Of a DNA stretch of 64,000 nucleotides, positions 14,877-25,654 are shown one piece after another. How positions within the stretch are numbered: the stretch's first letter is position 1; each line of letters starts with the position of its first letter. This DNA is from Nonomuraea guangzhouensis. GTDB taxonomy: Bacteria; Actinomycetota; Actinomycetes; Streptosporangiales; Streptosporangiaceae. Made by a program: the position numbers and the translations under genes. The notes below the pieces were generated by a model. It was not told where the DNA came from. It saw only the letters and a list, made by a program, of their open reading frames with translations, and searched no databases. The DNA is taken from the NCBI RefSeq assembly GCF_019396345.1, contig NZ_JAHKRM010000022.1, positions 1 through 64,000 of the forward strand, written 5' to 3'.

Positions 14877-16037
14877 TCACGGGCGAGTCCTCTCCGTCAG
14901 GGTGTCGTGTCCTGGGCCGGTGCGCGGGTGGCCTTTTGTGTCGAAGGTCAGGGCGGGTACGGATTCGACGAAGCCTGTCGAAGATCTCGACAGGAGGCAG
15001 ATTTCCGCTACGCGGCGGCGTCCGTCGGAGCGGTTGCGGGTCAGGTGGATGACCACGTCCAAGGCGGCGGCGAGTTGGCTGTGAACGGCTTCTCTGCTCA
15101 ACCCCGCCGCGCAGCCCAATGCCTCCAGCCGGGGCGGTACGTCGGCGGCCGCGTTGGCGTGCAATGTGCCGCAGCCGCCCTCGTGGCCGGTGTTCAGGGC
15201 GGCTAGCAAGTCCACTACTTCGGCGCCTCTGACCTCTCCGACCACTACTCGGTCGGGGCGCATGCGGAGGGCCTGGCGTACCAGGTCTCGTAGGCCTACG
15301 CCGCCGGCGCCTTCGAGGTTTGGTGGACGGGACTCCAGGCGTACGACGTGGGGGTGGAGCGGGCGGAGCTCGGCTGAGTCTTCTACGAGAAGCAGGCGTT
15401 CGCCTGGGTCCGCCAGCGAGAGCAGGGCTGACAGGAGAGTCGTCTTGCCTGTGCCGGTGCCGCCTGTCACCAGGAATGCCAGCCGGGCCGTCACGATGGC
15501 CGTCAGTAGGGGCACCGCCGACGGTGGGATCGTGCCTGCCGCCACCAGGTCGGGCAGGGCGAACGTACGTCTCGGTGGCAGGCGGAGCGACACGCAGGTG
15601 CCGCCTGAGGCGATCGGCGGGAGCACGGCGTGGAGGCGTACTCCTCCGGCCAGTCTGGCGTCCACGTACGGCGAGGCGTCGTCCAGGCGACGGCCGGCGG
15701 CGGCTGCCAGGCGCTGGGCCAGCCTGCGGACTGCGCCGTCGTCGGTGAACGTCACCGAGGTCCTGCGCAGGCCGTGGCCGTCGTCGACCCATACCTCGCG
15801 AGAGCCGTTGACCAGGACGTCGGTGACGTCGGGTTCTGCCAGGAGGGGCTCCAGCGGGCCTGCTCCTATGAGGTCGGCGCAGAGGGAACGGGCTACGGCG
15901 AGGATCTCCGCGTCGCCGTATACGGATTTTTCGGCTCGTAGGGCTACTGCTACCTGGGCGGCGCTTGGTTCGACGCCGGTCCGTGCCAGCCGTACGCGCA
16001 CGGCCTCGATCAGCTCAGGTGACACGCCCGTGTTCAT
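14877..16037 (-). CDS. tadA: TadA/CpaF-type secretion ATPase
   Basis: The product is 386 residues. The Walker A TGGTGTGKTTLL is at about 190, the Asp box LLLVEDSAEL at about 218 and the Walker B-like VVVGEVRGAE at about 265. GCGTLHANAA is the His box. The N-terminal domain contains GAGPLEPLLAEPDVTDVLVNG, typical of CpaF. It is the hexameric cytoplasmic ATPase that powers pilin extrusion through TadB/TadC. All nucleotide-binding motifs are intact, so the motor itself does not look decayed even though the pilin gene is interrupted. Confidence 0.92.
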   Translation of the reverse strand: MNTGVSPELIEAVRVRLARTGVEPSAAQVAVALRAEKSVYGDAEILAVARSLCADLIGAGPLEPLLAEPDVTDVLVNGSREVWVDDGHGLRRTSVTFTDDGAVRRLAQRLAAAAGRRLDDASPYVDARLAGGVRLHAVLPPIASGGTCVSLRLPPRRTFALPDLVAAGTIPPSAVPLLTAIVTARLAFLVTGGTGTGKTTLLSALLSLADPGERLLLVEDSAELRPLHPHVVRLESRPPNLEGAGGVGLRDLVRQALRMRPDRVVVGEVRGAEVVDLLAALNTGHEGGCGTLHANAAADVPPRLEALGCAAGLSREAVHSQLAAALDVVIHLTRNRSDGRRRVAEICLLSRSSTGFVESVPALTFDTKGHPRTGPGHDTLTERTRP

Positions 16038-16296
16038 GTGCTCATTTCTCTGTGCTCTGTGTCGCTTTTGATATGTGCTCGCCTCTGGCCTGACCTGCGC
16101 TGATCCCTGTCCTGGTTTGGGTGGCGGTGCGTCCGCCGTGGGTGGTGGTTTCCGTCACGAGGAGGCCCGACCCGGCCGGTCTGCCCAACTGACCCCCAAA
16201 GGACGCGGGCTCACGGGCTGACAGGCCACCGGTGCGGACGCGAACGCGGGTGCGGGTGCGGACAGCTCCTTGCCGCCGAGGACAACGGCTGGCTCG

Positions 16297-17337
16297 TCAC
16301 GGCGGGAGTAGGTCGCGGAGGAGGGAGGTGCAGAGGGCGCCGAGGACGGTGCGGGGGCCGAGTTTGGGGAGTTCGCCGCGGTTGAGGGTGGTGGGGAGGC
16401 GGGGCTGGTCGGGTAGGTGGCCTGCGGAGGGGATGCCGAGGGAACTCGCCACCACGTCGTCGTCGAGGATGCCGGGGCGGATGACCGCGCGGATGTCTGA
16501 GGTGTGCCGGTTGACCTCCGTGAGGACCTGGGCGGCGGCCAGGACTCCGCGTACGTCGGCCGTGGCCACGAGCAGGGTGCCACTCGCCCTTGTCAGCGCC
16601 TCGATGGCGGCAGGGTCGAGGTGGCGTGGTAGGTCGACGACCACCACGTCGAAGCCGCGGCGCCCGGCTTCCAGCACCGAGCGCATGGCCTGGGCGGGGA
16701 TCGCCCGTACCTCGCCGCGGTGGAAGGACAGGACCGTCAGGTCGCCGAACGCGGGCAGCGCGGCCTGCAGGGCCGCCGAGCCGACCCGGCCCTCGCGGGC
16801 CACCAGGTCTCCCCAGCGCGCGCCGGTGGCCTCCTCCTGTCCCAGCAACGCGTCGATGCCGCCGCCCAGCGGGTCGGCGTCGATCAGCAGCGTGCGCAGG
16901 CGGTCGCCGGAGGCGCGCAGGGCCAGACAGGCCGACAGGACGCTCGCGCCGACGCCGCCCCGGCCGCCGATGACGCAGAGCACGACGCCGGAGCGGGGAT
17001 CGGGCTCCATGGCGTCGGCGAACTCCTCCACGAGGCGCCGCTCGCCGCTGGGCAGGTCGATGACGGCCTGGGCGCCCACGGCCACGCATCGGCGCCAGCT
17101 GTCGGGGTCTTCCGGGTCGCGGGTGACCAGGAGCACGCCGTCTCGGGCGGGTGGTGAGGTGGCGGCCATCGCGTCGGCCAGGTCGCCGCCTATCACCACC
17201 AGGGGTGCGAGGTTCCAGAAAGGGCGCGCGTGGGCGGGGGCGTGGGCCACGTCGAGCTGGGCACCGGCTGCGGCGGCCACGCGGACGAGGTCGTCGAGCA
17301 GGTCACGGTCTTCGGTGATGACCAGTGGGCGGTGCAT
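16297..17337 (-). CDS. ssd: Septum-site-determining-like protein Ssd (CpaE-like)
   Basis: The product is 346 residues from the ATG at 17337, with AGGGAG 7 bp upstream. A GTG at 17382 would add 15 residues. The N-terminal receiver-like domain (LVITEDRDLLDDLVRVAAAA) is followed by a MinD/ParA-like ATPase with the deviant Walker A GGRGGVGAS, in which the lysines are absent. LLIDADPLGGGIDALLG and FDVVVVDLPRHLD follow. This is the Rv3660c/SCO3557 family, at the head of the tad locus. It is thought to position the pilus machinery or affect septation. The gap 16038-16296 contains nothing supportable. Confidence 0.85.
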   Translation of the reverse strand: MHRPLVITEDRDLLDDLVRVAAAAGAQLDVAHAPAHARPFWNLAPLVVIGGDLADAMAATSPPARDGVLLVTRDPEDPDSWRRCVAVGAQAVIDLPSGERRLVEEFADAMEPDPRSGVVLCVIGGRGGVGASVLSACLALRASGDRLRTLLIDADPLGGGIDALLGQEEATGARWGDLVAREGRVGSAALQAALPAFGDLTVLSFHRGEVRAIPAQAMRSVLEAGRRGFDVVVVDLPRHLDPAAIEALTRASGTLLVATADVRGVLAAAQVLTEVNRHTSDIRAVIRPGILDDDVVASSLGIPSAGHLPDQPRLPTTLNRGELPKLGPRTVLGALCTSLLRDLLPP

Positions 17338-17973
17338 GAGGGGTCTCCCTGATCTGGTGGTCGGGATCGGGAGGTACACCATGCGTCGGGAGGGTGGGGT
17401 GGCGGGGGGCCGAACGTGGTTCTGTGGATGACGGGGCTGGAGGAGGGAGTTCCTGTGGACGACGGGATGGGAGGAGGGGGTAGGTCCGGGGTCTGTCCTG
17501 GTGGGCGGCTAGACCGCAAGACGGACTATCAGACGGTCCACAAGACCGAAGTCCTGTGGATGATGGGGGTCGCTGGACAAAGGCCCTGTGGAAGTCGGCG
17601 CCGGAGGATGGACCTCGCCGGCGAAGGGGCCGGAGGGCCAAGGGGGCCAAGCGCTGGGGGGCCAGACGGCCGGGAGAACCAAGGCGCACAGAAAAGGGGC
17701 GACCCCCGCCGGGGGGGAGAGCGGGGGTCGCCTGATCGGTCCGGCTCCGGGGGGGTAGAGCCGGTCCCGTTTCAGAAGAAAGCTTTCATCACTTGACCAG
17801 AGCATGGCAAGAGACTGGCAATGCAAACCCGTGCACAGTCGCCCCAGTTTCAAGAGATACCCCCGTATGCTGCCCGATCAACTTGAGTTTCGTCGAGGAG
17901 CAATCTCGCATTTTCGCCAAGTTTTTTCGCCCTCTCATAACGATCACATAAAGCAGCTCACTCAGAGTGATCG
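17338..17973. other. Long gap upstream of ssd without a clear gene
   Basis: About 640 bp. The left half has three loosely repeated CTGTGGAxGA segments (about 17431, 17451, 17557), then the two GC hairpins. The part 17860-17990 is locally AT-richer (TTTTCGCCAAGTTTTTT, CATAACGATCACATAAAG) and is the best place for the tad/ssd promoter, although no clear -35/-10 pair stands out. Confidence 0.5.
17699..17731. terminator. Strong GC hairpin, 11-bp perfect stem
   Basis: GCGACCCCCGC (17699-17709) pairs with GCGGGGGTCGC (17721-17731) across an 11-base purine loop. A second hairpin (CCGGCTC/GAGCCGG, 17741-17764) follows. No gene ends immediately beside them, so they may act as a transcript end or leader structure upstream of ssd. 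Confidence 0.55.
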
Positions 17974-18243
17974 TCACAGGTTGATAACCACAGCAAAACC
18001 CCCGGTCGCGCGAAATCTCCGCCCCCGCAGACCCTCGTCCTGGTAAAGGTCTTGCTCCCAGGGGTTCCCATCAGGGCGGATCCGTCGTACAAAGGTGACA
18101 CGGACCACTTGTCCGGGTGCGTCAACCAGGCACCCACGCGCGACCAGCCGCGGGAGGCGCGTCGTGACGGGCTTGTCCCGCTCCGACGAATAGAGGTGCA
18201 CGCTTGGTAACCCGGTGTGACGTATCGGCCGACGGCGTCTCAT
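17974..18243 (-). CDS. Possible small protein, function unknown
   Basis: The frame encodes 89 residues, basic, with TTRLPRLVARGCLVDAPGQVVRVTFVRRI as its most protein-like part. Its first codons lie inside the 18231-18258 hairpin, so a later GTG start at VHLYSSERD is more plausible if it is real. There is no Shine-Dalgarno sequence and no recognised family. It may be spurious. Confidence 0.25.
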   Translation of the reverse strand: MRRRRPIRHTGLPSVHLYSSERDKPVTTRLPRLVARGCLVDAPGQVVRVTFVRRIRPDGNPWEQDLYQDEGLRGRRFRATGGFAVVINL

Positions 18244-18258
18244 GACTGAGACGCCGTC
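18231..18258 (-). terminator. Terminator hairpin downstream of the Fic-like gene
   Basis: GACGGCGTCTC (18231-18241) and GAGACGCCGTC (18248-18258) form a perfect 11-bp stem with a 6-base loop, 33 bp after the stop of the minus-strand gene ending at 18291. Confidence 0.7.
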
Positions 18259-18290
18259 AGCTATGTCAGCCTCAAGCAGGCTCAGGTAGG

Positions 18291-19034
18291 TCAGCCCCGT
18301 TGCAGCGCCTCGCAGATCGCGGTCGTCTCGCGTACGCCAAGGGTGACCGCGGCGGCACAGTGTCGTACCCAGGTCGCCACCCCCTCGGGTGATCCGCTCA
18401 GGTAGGCCCGCAGGCCATCGGCATAAGGCAGCTCCAGATGCCCTACTTCGACGGCCACCAGCGACTTCGGGTCCAGCCCGTACTCGACCAGTGTGAGCCG
18501 TTCGGCCGAGCGCGCGACGACGCCGTCGGCCGTACCGAACGGGCGCAGCACGGCCAGCTCCGCGTGGACGACGGCGGCCAGCACGAGCGCGGGCGCCTTC
18601 GTGGGCGCTTCGAGCAGCCCGAACAGGCTCTCCAGACGCGCGGCCAGCTCCTCGTCCGGGGTGCGCGGCCGGCCGAGTGAGTCCGTGAGACCGGCCGCGG
18701 CGACCGTGTGCAGGCGGGCGAGCACCTGACGGGGGGCTTTGCGCCAGGTGATGCCCAGCCGGCCCAGCTCGGCTGAGGCGCGCAGGGCTCCCTGGACGAC
18801 GGGATCCTCGACCGAGCCCTGGCGCAGCTCGTCCAGGGGCACGTCGACGCCCTCGATGGCCGCCGACGCCCGCGCTCCGCGCAAGGACGACTCGGCCGAC
18901 ACAGTCGGGCTCGCGCGGCGCAGGACGCGATGGCGATAGAGCCCGTCTACGGCCCGCCTGGCCTCCTCCACCGCCTCGGGAACGCCGGGAAGTGCCGCGA
19001 TGACAGCCAGTGGATCACTCACGGCATTCAACAT
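18291..19034 (-). CDS. Degenerate Fic-domain protein
   Basis: The product is 247 residues from the ATG at 19034; a TTG at 19091 also opens the frame. ASAAIEGVDVP (about 60) matches the Fic inhibitory helix motif (S/T)xxxE(G/N). LARLHTVAAAGL resembles the Fic core. The expected HPFxxGNGRxxR active site is represented by RPFGTADGVVAR, so the catalytic His, the Gly-Asn and the first Arg are all replaced. AMP transfer is therefore unlikely. The family sits next to acs in other actinomycetes and is often annotated as an oxidoreductase. Its role is unknown; regulation of Acs is speculation. Confidence 0.6.
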   Translation of the reverse strand: MLNAVSDPLAVIAALPGVPEAVEEARRAVDGLYRHRVLRRASPTVSAESSLRGARASAAIEGVDVPLDELRQGSVEDPVVQGALRASAELGRLGITWRKAPRQVLARLHTVAAAGLTDSLGRPRTPDEELAARLESLFGLLEAPTKAPALVLAAVVHAELAVLRPFGTADGVVARSAERLTLVEYGLDPKSLVAVEVGHLELPYADGLRAYLSGSPEGVATWVRHCAAAVTLGVRETTAICEALQRG

Positions 19035-19249
19035 TAGCGGGGGACCCAATAAACCCATCCATTGGCCCGTTCCATCTTCGTTCGGTGCCAAGATGACAAC
19101 AGTTCAATAGCGCATGTAAGACCACTTGATAACCGGATCGGCCGCGCGTCGTCACATGTACAGACCTGTCTAGACCTCTTGTGTGCGGAGCAGGTGAGCT
19201 GGTGGAGTGGGACATGAACCGTCAGATCTGGCCATAGAAGGAGTACGAG

Positions 19250-21223
<1,974 letters not shown>

Positions 21224-21248
21224 TCCTTTACGGCACGGCCAACCTGGC

Positions 21249-21274
21249 GCCACCCGCCGCACGTGGCGGGTGGC
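21249..21274 (+). terminator. Terminator hairpin after acsA
   Basis: GCCACCCGCC (21249-21258) pairs perfectly with GGCGGGTGGC (21265-21274), loop 6, 26 bp after the acsA stop. Confidence 0.75.
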
Positions 21275-21334
21275 CTCCAGGGAAACGGCCGCTGACCCCG
21301 CACAGGGCCGGCCGCCGTGACGTGCGTCTTCTGG

Positions 21335-21382
21335 GCCGGTTACCGGGTTAGGGTGACAGCCGGTTACCGGGTTAGGGTGAAA
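21335..21382 (+). promoter_or_regulatory. Two 24-bp direct repeats upstream of nhaA
   Basis: Two adjacent 24-bp copies (GCCGGTTACCGGGTTAGG at the start of each) begin at 21335 and 21359 and differ only by one base near the 3' end. Each contains TAGGGT, a TANNNT-type -10 candidate. They lie about 70 bp before the nhaA start, so they could be an operator or duplicated promoter. Confidence 0.55.
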
Positions 21383-21452
21383 GCGGTGTGCCGGGAAGTC
21401 GGGTCGGCGTCACGAGGAAGCGATCCTCGCGACACCCGCCAGAGGAGACCCC

Positions 21453-22661
21453 GTGCGTAGAACCATCGAGATGTGGCCCTTCCCACCCACCGTCCGCTAC
21501 GCACGCACCGTGGCCGAGGCGCTGCGCGCCGAGACGATCGGCGGCATCGTCATGCTGGCCGCCACCGTCGCCGCGCTGATCTGGGCGAACGTCGCGCACG
21601 GCGGCTACGCCGCGCTCCAGCACACCGCGCTCGGCCCCATGGAGCTCTATGAGTGGGCGCAGCACGGCCTGCTGACGGTCTTCTTCTTCGTGGCCGGGCT
21701 GGAGGTCAAGGAGGAGTTCGTCCATGGGGAGCTGGCCAACCTGCGCAAGGCCGCGCTGCCCATCGTCGCCTCCCTGTCCGGCATGGCCGTGCCCGCGCTC
21801 GTGTACCTCGCGGTGAGCTGGGGGGCGCCGGACGCGGCACGCGGCTGGGCGATTCCCACCGCCACCGACATCGCCTTCGCGCTCGCCGTGCTGGCCGTGA
21901 CCGCCAGCGCGATGCCCCCGGCCCTGCGGGCGTTCCTGCTGACCAGCGCGGTCGTCGACGATCTCGGCGCCATCACCATCATCGCCGCCTTCTACACCGA
22001 CCACCTGAACCTGCTCATGCTGCTGGCCGGCGCCGCCCTGATCGCCGTCTACGGGATCCTGCAGCGCTCGGGAGCCGGGAAGCTGTGGATGTACCTGCCG
22101 CTGGCCGTAGGCGCCTGGTACGCCGTGGAGGCCAGCGGCGTCCACGCGACCGTGGCGGGAGTGGCGCTCGGTCTGCTCACCCGCGTCACGACGCGAGAGC
22201 ACGAGACCCGCTCCCCCGCGGAGGCCGCCGATCACTACCTCCGCCCCGTCTCCGCGGGCTTCGCGGTGCCGGTCTTCGCGTTCCTGTCGGCGGGGGTGAA
22301 ACTCGACGGCTCCAGCCTCGGCGGTATCTTCTCCGATCGGGTAGTTCTGGGAGTGGTAGCGGGGCTCGTGATCGGGAAGTTCCTGGGTGTGTTCGGCGGT
22401 GCCTGGCTGTCCGTACGGCTGGGCCTGGCGAAACTATCCGAAGAGCTCCAATGGCGGGACATGGCGGCGGTGTCGCTGTTGGCCGGGATCGGGTTCACGG
22501 TGTCGCTACTGATCGGCGACCTGGCTTTCGGCGCCGACCGGGAGCGGGCCGACGCCGTGACGACCGGGATCCTCGCGGCCAGCCTCACCGCGTCCGTCCT
22601 GGCGGCGGTGCTGCTCCACGTACGGGTGCGTAAGCGCCGCACAGCGCTGGATGATGTTTGA
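21453..22661 (+). CDS. nhaA: Na+/H+ antiporter NhaA
   Basis: An inner-membrane antiporter that exports Na+ for H+ at alkaline pH. It is 402 residues from GTG 21453, preceded by GAGGAG. About twelve hydrophobic helices are visible. PTATDIAFALAVLAV and the ion-binding Asp pair in SAVVDDLGAITIIA (about 170) are intact, and LLAGIGFTVSLLIGDLAF marks the conserved C-terminal helix. Length matches the family. The holin-like gene follows 31 bp downstream and may be cotranscribed. Confidence 0.95.
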   Translation: MRRTIEMWPFPPTVRYARTVAEALRAETIGGIVMLAATVAALIWANVAHGGYAALQHTALGPMELYEWAQHGLLTVFFFVAGLEVKEEFVHGELANLRKAALPIVASLSGMAVPALVYLAVSWGAPDAARGWAIPTATDIAFALAVLAVTASAMPPALRAFLLTSAVVDDLGAITIIAAFYTDHLNLLMLLAGAALIAVYGILQRSGAGKLWMYLPLAVGAWYAVEASGVHATVAGVALGLLTRVTTREHETRSPAEAADHYLRPVSAGFAVPVFAFLSAGVKLDGSSLGGIFSDRVVLGVVAGLVIGKFLGVFGGAWLSVRLGLAKLSEELQWRDMAAVSLLAGIGFTVSLLIGDLAFGADRERADAVTTGILAASLTASVLAAVLLHVRVRKRRTALDDV

Positions 22662-22692
22662 CAGGGCCACCAGGCCTCGATAGGAGACGTTC

Positions 22693-23109
22693 ATGCCGCA
22701 GACTCCCGAGGAAGAATCCCTGGGCTCACTGGTCGCCCAGGCGAGCGATCACATCTCGACCCTGGTCCGCTCGGAGATCGAGCTGGCCAAGGCCGAGCTC
22801 AGGTTCGACGCCAAGCGGGTCGGCACGGCCGGTGGCCTGTTCGCCGCGGCCGCCTTCATGGCGCACCTGTGCTTGATCCTCGCCTCGTTCACGTTCGCCT
22901 TCGTGCTCGCCCAGTGGCTGCCGAACTGGGTGGCCTTCCTCATCGTCACCGCCGTCTACCTGGTGGCCGCCGGGCTGGCGGTGTTCTTCGGGATGCGTAG
23001 GCTGAAGGGACTCGCCGGAATGAAGCGTACGACCAGGTCGATCAAGGGCCTCAAGGAGATCGCCACTCCGGAGAAGGAGATAGAGCCGGTGACCAGTGAT
23101 GGCGCCTGA
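22693..23109 (+). CDS. Phage-holin-like membrane protein (DUF1469)
   Basis: The product is 138 residues. The N-terminus LGSLVAQASDHISTLVRSEIELAKAEL is the amphipathic signature of the actinobacterial holin superfamily III/DUF1469. Two membrane helices follow (GLFAAAAFMAHLCLILASFTFAF, and WVAFLIVTAVYLVAAGLAVFFGM). Despite the name it is a chromosomal core gene (Rv3669 position), not evidence of a prophage. Its stop overlaps the next gene by a few bases. Confidence 0.85.
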   Translation: MPQTPEEESLGSLVAQASDHISTLVRSEIELAKAELRFDAKRVGTAGGLFAAAAFMAHLCLILASFTFAFVLAQWLPNWVAFLIVTAVYLVAAGLAVFFGMRRLKGLAGMKRTTRSIKGLKEIATPEKEIEPVTSDGA

Positions 23110-24019
23110 CGAGTCAGTCGTCCAGATCGAGGGCCCGTGGAAGCACCGCGCGGTCCACGCCGGCGGCACCCGCTTCCACGTCGTGGAGGCCGGTGAGGGG
23201 CCGCTGGTCCTGCTGCTGCACGGGTTCCCGCAGTTCTGGTGGACCTGGCGCAACCAACTCCGGTCGCTGCCCGCCGCCGGGTTCCGCGCGGCCGCGGTGG
23301 ACCTGCGCGGTTACGGCGGCAGCGACAAGCCGCCGCGCGGCTACGACCTGCCCACACTGGCCGGTGACGCGAGCGGCCTGATCCGCGCGCTCGGCGAGAC
23401 CGGGGCCATCGTGGTCGGCCACGACTGGGGCGGCCTGCTCGCCTGGACGATGGCGGTGCTCGACCCGAAGTGCGTGCGCCGGCTGGTCACCGTGTCCGCG
23501 CCGCACCCGCTGCGCATGCGCAGGTCGCTGGTGACCGACCCGTTCGGCCAGCTGCGGGCGACCCGCCCGTCGATCGGCTACCAGCTCCCGCTGCTGCCCG
23601 AGCGCCGGCTCACCCGTAACGACGGCTCGCTGGTCGGCAAGATACTCGACGCGTGGTCGGGCCCAGGCTGGCCGGACGCGCAGACCGCGCGCGTCTACCG
23701 CGAGGCGTTCCGCATCCCGACCGTCGCCCACTGCGCGCTGGAGTATCACCGCTGGTTCGGCCGCTCCCAGTTCCGTCCCGACGGCCTGCGTTTCGCCAGG
23801 ACCATGCGTGCCGAGATCGAGGCCCCCACCCTGCAACTGCACGGCGCGCTCGACCGCCGGGTGCTGCCGCGCACCGCCCAGGGTTCGGGCGGCTACGTGA
23901 CCGCTCCCTACCGGTGGCGGCTGATCGAGGGCGCAGGCCACTTCCCCCACGAGGAGACCCCCGACGTGTTCGATGCCGAGCTGATCGGCTGGCTGACCGA
24001 CCCGGAGCCTGACCGATGA
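23099..24019 (+). CDS. Alpha/beta hydrolase, epoxide hydrolase-like
   Basis: The product is 306 residues from ATG 23099; a GTG at 23096 is equally possible. HGFPQFWWTWR is the oxyanion/HGxP motif and VVGHDWGGLLAW carries the nucleophile Asp (about 105), which points to epoxide hydrolase or haloalkane dehalogenase chemistry rather than an esterase Ser. GAGHFPHEE holds the catalytic His. It corresponds in position to ephE (Rv3670). It overlaps the holin-like gene and the DUF309 gene (ATGA), so it sits in a coupled operon. Confidence 0.85.
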   Translation: MAPDESVVQIEGPWKHRAVHAGGTRFHVVEAGEGPLVLLLHGFPQFWWTWRNQLRSLPAAGFRAAAVDLRGYGGSDKPPRGYDLPTLAGDASGLIRALGETGAIVVGHDWGGLLAWTMAVLDPKCVRRLVTVSAPHPLRMRRSLVTDPFGQLRATRPSIGYQLPLLPERRLTRNDGSLVGKILDAWSGPGWPDAQTARVYREAFRIPTVAHCALEYHRWFGRSQFRPDGLRFARTMRAEIEAPTLQLHGALDRRVLPRTAQGSGGYVTAPYRWRLIEGAGHFPHEETPDVFDAELIGWLTDPEPDR

Positions 24020-24459
24020 GAGACCGCGACCCCGACGGCAAGCCGCGCAACGCCCGGCCACGCGACGCCTACGGCCGGCCGCTGCCCTACGGCTCGACCG
24101 GCGTGGACCGGGTGCCCGACGACTACGCGCCCTCCACAGCGCAGGCCCTGGCCGACGGGCGCCGCTTCCTGAGCGAGGGCCTGCCGTTCAACGCGCACGA
24201 GGTGTTCGAGGGCCGCTGGAAGTGCGCCCCCGACGACGAGCGCGAGCTCTGGCAGGGGCTGGCGCAGATCTGCGTCGGGCTGACGCACCTCCAACGCGGC
24301 AACGGGCGCGGGGCGCTGACCCTCTTCGGCCGCGGCGCCGCCCGTGTGCAGTCGTACGGCGAGCCGTACGACTCGGTGGGCCGGGCGGCCTCGGGCCTGA
24401 GCCCCGACAGCGACCCCGGGCAGGCCATCGCGCTGATCCTGAGCGAGCTGCCCGGCTAG
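24016..24459 (+). CDS. DUF309 domain protein
   Basis: The product is 147 residues and its ATG overlaps the upstream stop. LADGRRFLSEGLPFNAHEVFEGRWK and ERELWQGLAQICVGLTHLQRGN are the two DUF309 helices with the conserved HEVFE motif. The biochemical function of the family is unknown. It ends tail-to-tail with the protease gene, sharing 4 bp. Confidence 0.85.
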   Translation: MRDRDPDGKPRNARPRDAYGRPLPYGSTGVDRVPDDYAPSTAQALADGRRFLSEGLPFNAHEVFEGRWKCAPDDERELWQGLAQICVGLTHLQRGNGRGALTLFGRGAARVQSYGEPYDSVGRAASGLSPDSDPGQAIALILSELPG

Positions 24460-25646
24460 TCGCACTCCTGCGTGCCGGCCGGCGTGGTGTCGTTCCTGCC
24501 CTGGTCGGCGTCGGGCCTGACCTCGTTGGCCGTCAGCACGTAGCCGGTGTCCTCCTGGCTGACCGCGGCGGCGAAGACGACCCCGAACACCTGCCCGTTC
24601 ACGGTCAGGAGCGGGCCGCCGGAGTTGCCGGGCAGCACCTTGCCGCGGATCGCGTAGACCTTCCGGGTGACGTTCTTGCTGTGGTAGATGTCGGGGCCCT
24701 CGGCGTCCAGCTGGCTGCGGATGCGGGCCGGCTCCGCCGTGAAGCCCTGACCCTTGGGGAACCCGGCGACGATGGCGTTGTCGCCCTTCTCCGCGCTGCC
24801 GTCGAAGGAGAGCTGCGGCAGGTCCAGTCCGGGCACGTACAGGATGGCGATGTCCCGCTGCGGGTTGTAGCGGACGACCGTGGCCGGGTGGCGCTTGTTG
24901 TCGTAGGCGAGGACCTGCAGGTCACGTGTCACGCCGGCGACCACGTGCGCGTTGGTCATGATCCGGTCCTTGGCGTAGACGAACCCGGTGCCCTCGATGA
25001 GCTTGTTGCAGCTCTCGGCGTTGCCCTGCACCTTGACGATGGCCCGCTGCGCCCGGCCGAGCTTGGCGCCCTGCAGGATGCTGCGCGCCGGCGGCGGCAC
25101 GTCGACGAGCTGGCCGGCGCCGATGGCGTCGAACACCGGCGGGAACTCCGACCGGTCGACGAACTTCTTGAACGGCTGCTGCCAGTTGCGCGCGCTCTGC
25201 GGGATCGAGTCGTCGACCGTGGTGAGCAGCATGGAGTTCTTTACCTGGTCGACGAGGGGGGTGAACGCCGTCGACACGATCAGCGACCCGATCAGCCAGG
25301 CGATCACCAGCACCGACAGCGCGCTGGCGAACGTGCCGCCGACCGCGTCGGCGACCTTGGCCGGCTCCCAGGTGACATGGCTGCGCACCACGGCGCCGAT
25401 CGTCGAGGAGGCGAACTGGCCGATCGTCGCGGCCAGGAAGACGATCACGATCGCGAGCAACGCCTGCGGCGTGTCACCGCCGACGACGGCCTTGGCGATG
25501 GGAGGCGCGATGAAGACCCCGAGCACGGCCCCGCCGACGAATCCGACGAAGCTCATGACACCGATGATGAAGCCCTGCCGGTAACCCGAGATGCCGAAGG
25601 CGATCACGAGGCCGATCAATATGAGGTCAAGCAGATCACCGCGCAC
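24456..25646 (-). CDS. marP: MarP-type membrane serine protease
   Basis: The product is 396 residues. The N-terminal CvpA-like part has four membrane helices (LLDLILIGLVIAFGISGY, IIGVMSFVGFVGGAVLGVFI, ALLAIVIVFLAATIG, ASALSVLVIAWLIGSLI). A periplasmic chymotrypsin-like domain follows, with His in MTNAHVVAGV, Asp in QRDIAILYV and Ser in LPGNSGGPLL, all intact. In mycobacteria the orthologue (Rv3671c) protects against acid and oxidative stress. The GTG at 25646 lies 6-7 bp after a TACCTT -10-like element, so the mRNA is probably leaderless. Confidence 0.92.
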   Translation of the reverse strand: MRGDLLDLILIGLVIAFGISGYRQGFIIGVMSFVGFVGGAVLGVFIAPPIAKAVVGGDTPQALLAIVIVFLAATIGQFASSTIGAVVRSHVTWEPAKVADAVGGTFASALSVLVIAWLIGSLIVSTAFTPLVDQVKNSMLLTTVDDSIPQSARNWQQPFKKFVDRSEFPPVFDAIGAGQLVDVPPPARSILQGAKLGRAQRAIVKVQGNAESCNKLIEGTGFVYAKDRIMTNAHVVAGVTRDLQVLAYDNKRHPATVVRYNPQRDIAILYVPGLDLPQLSFDGSAEKGDNAIVAGFPKGQGFTAEPARIRSQLDAEGPDIYHSKNVTRKVYAIRGKVLPGNSGGPLLTVNGQVFGVVFAAAVSQEDTGYVLTANEVRPDADQGRNDTTPAGTQECD

Positions 25647-25654
25647 GTTTCAAA

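Noticed and set aside
22693..23109. Prophage holin
   Set aside because: No lysin, capsid or integrase genes nearby; the gene is part of the conserved actinobacterial chromosome next to marP.
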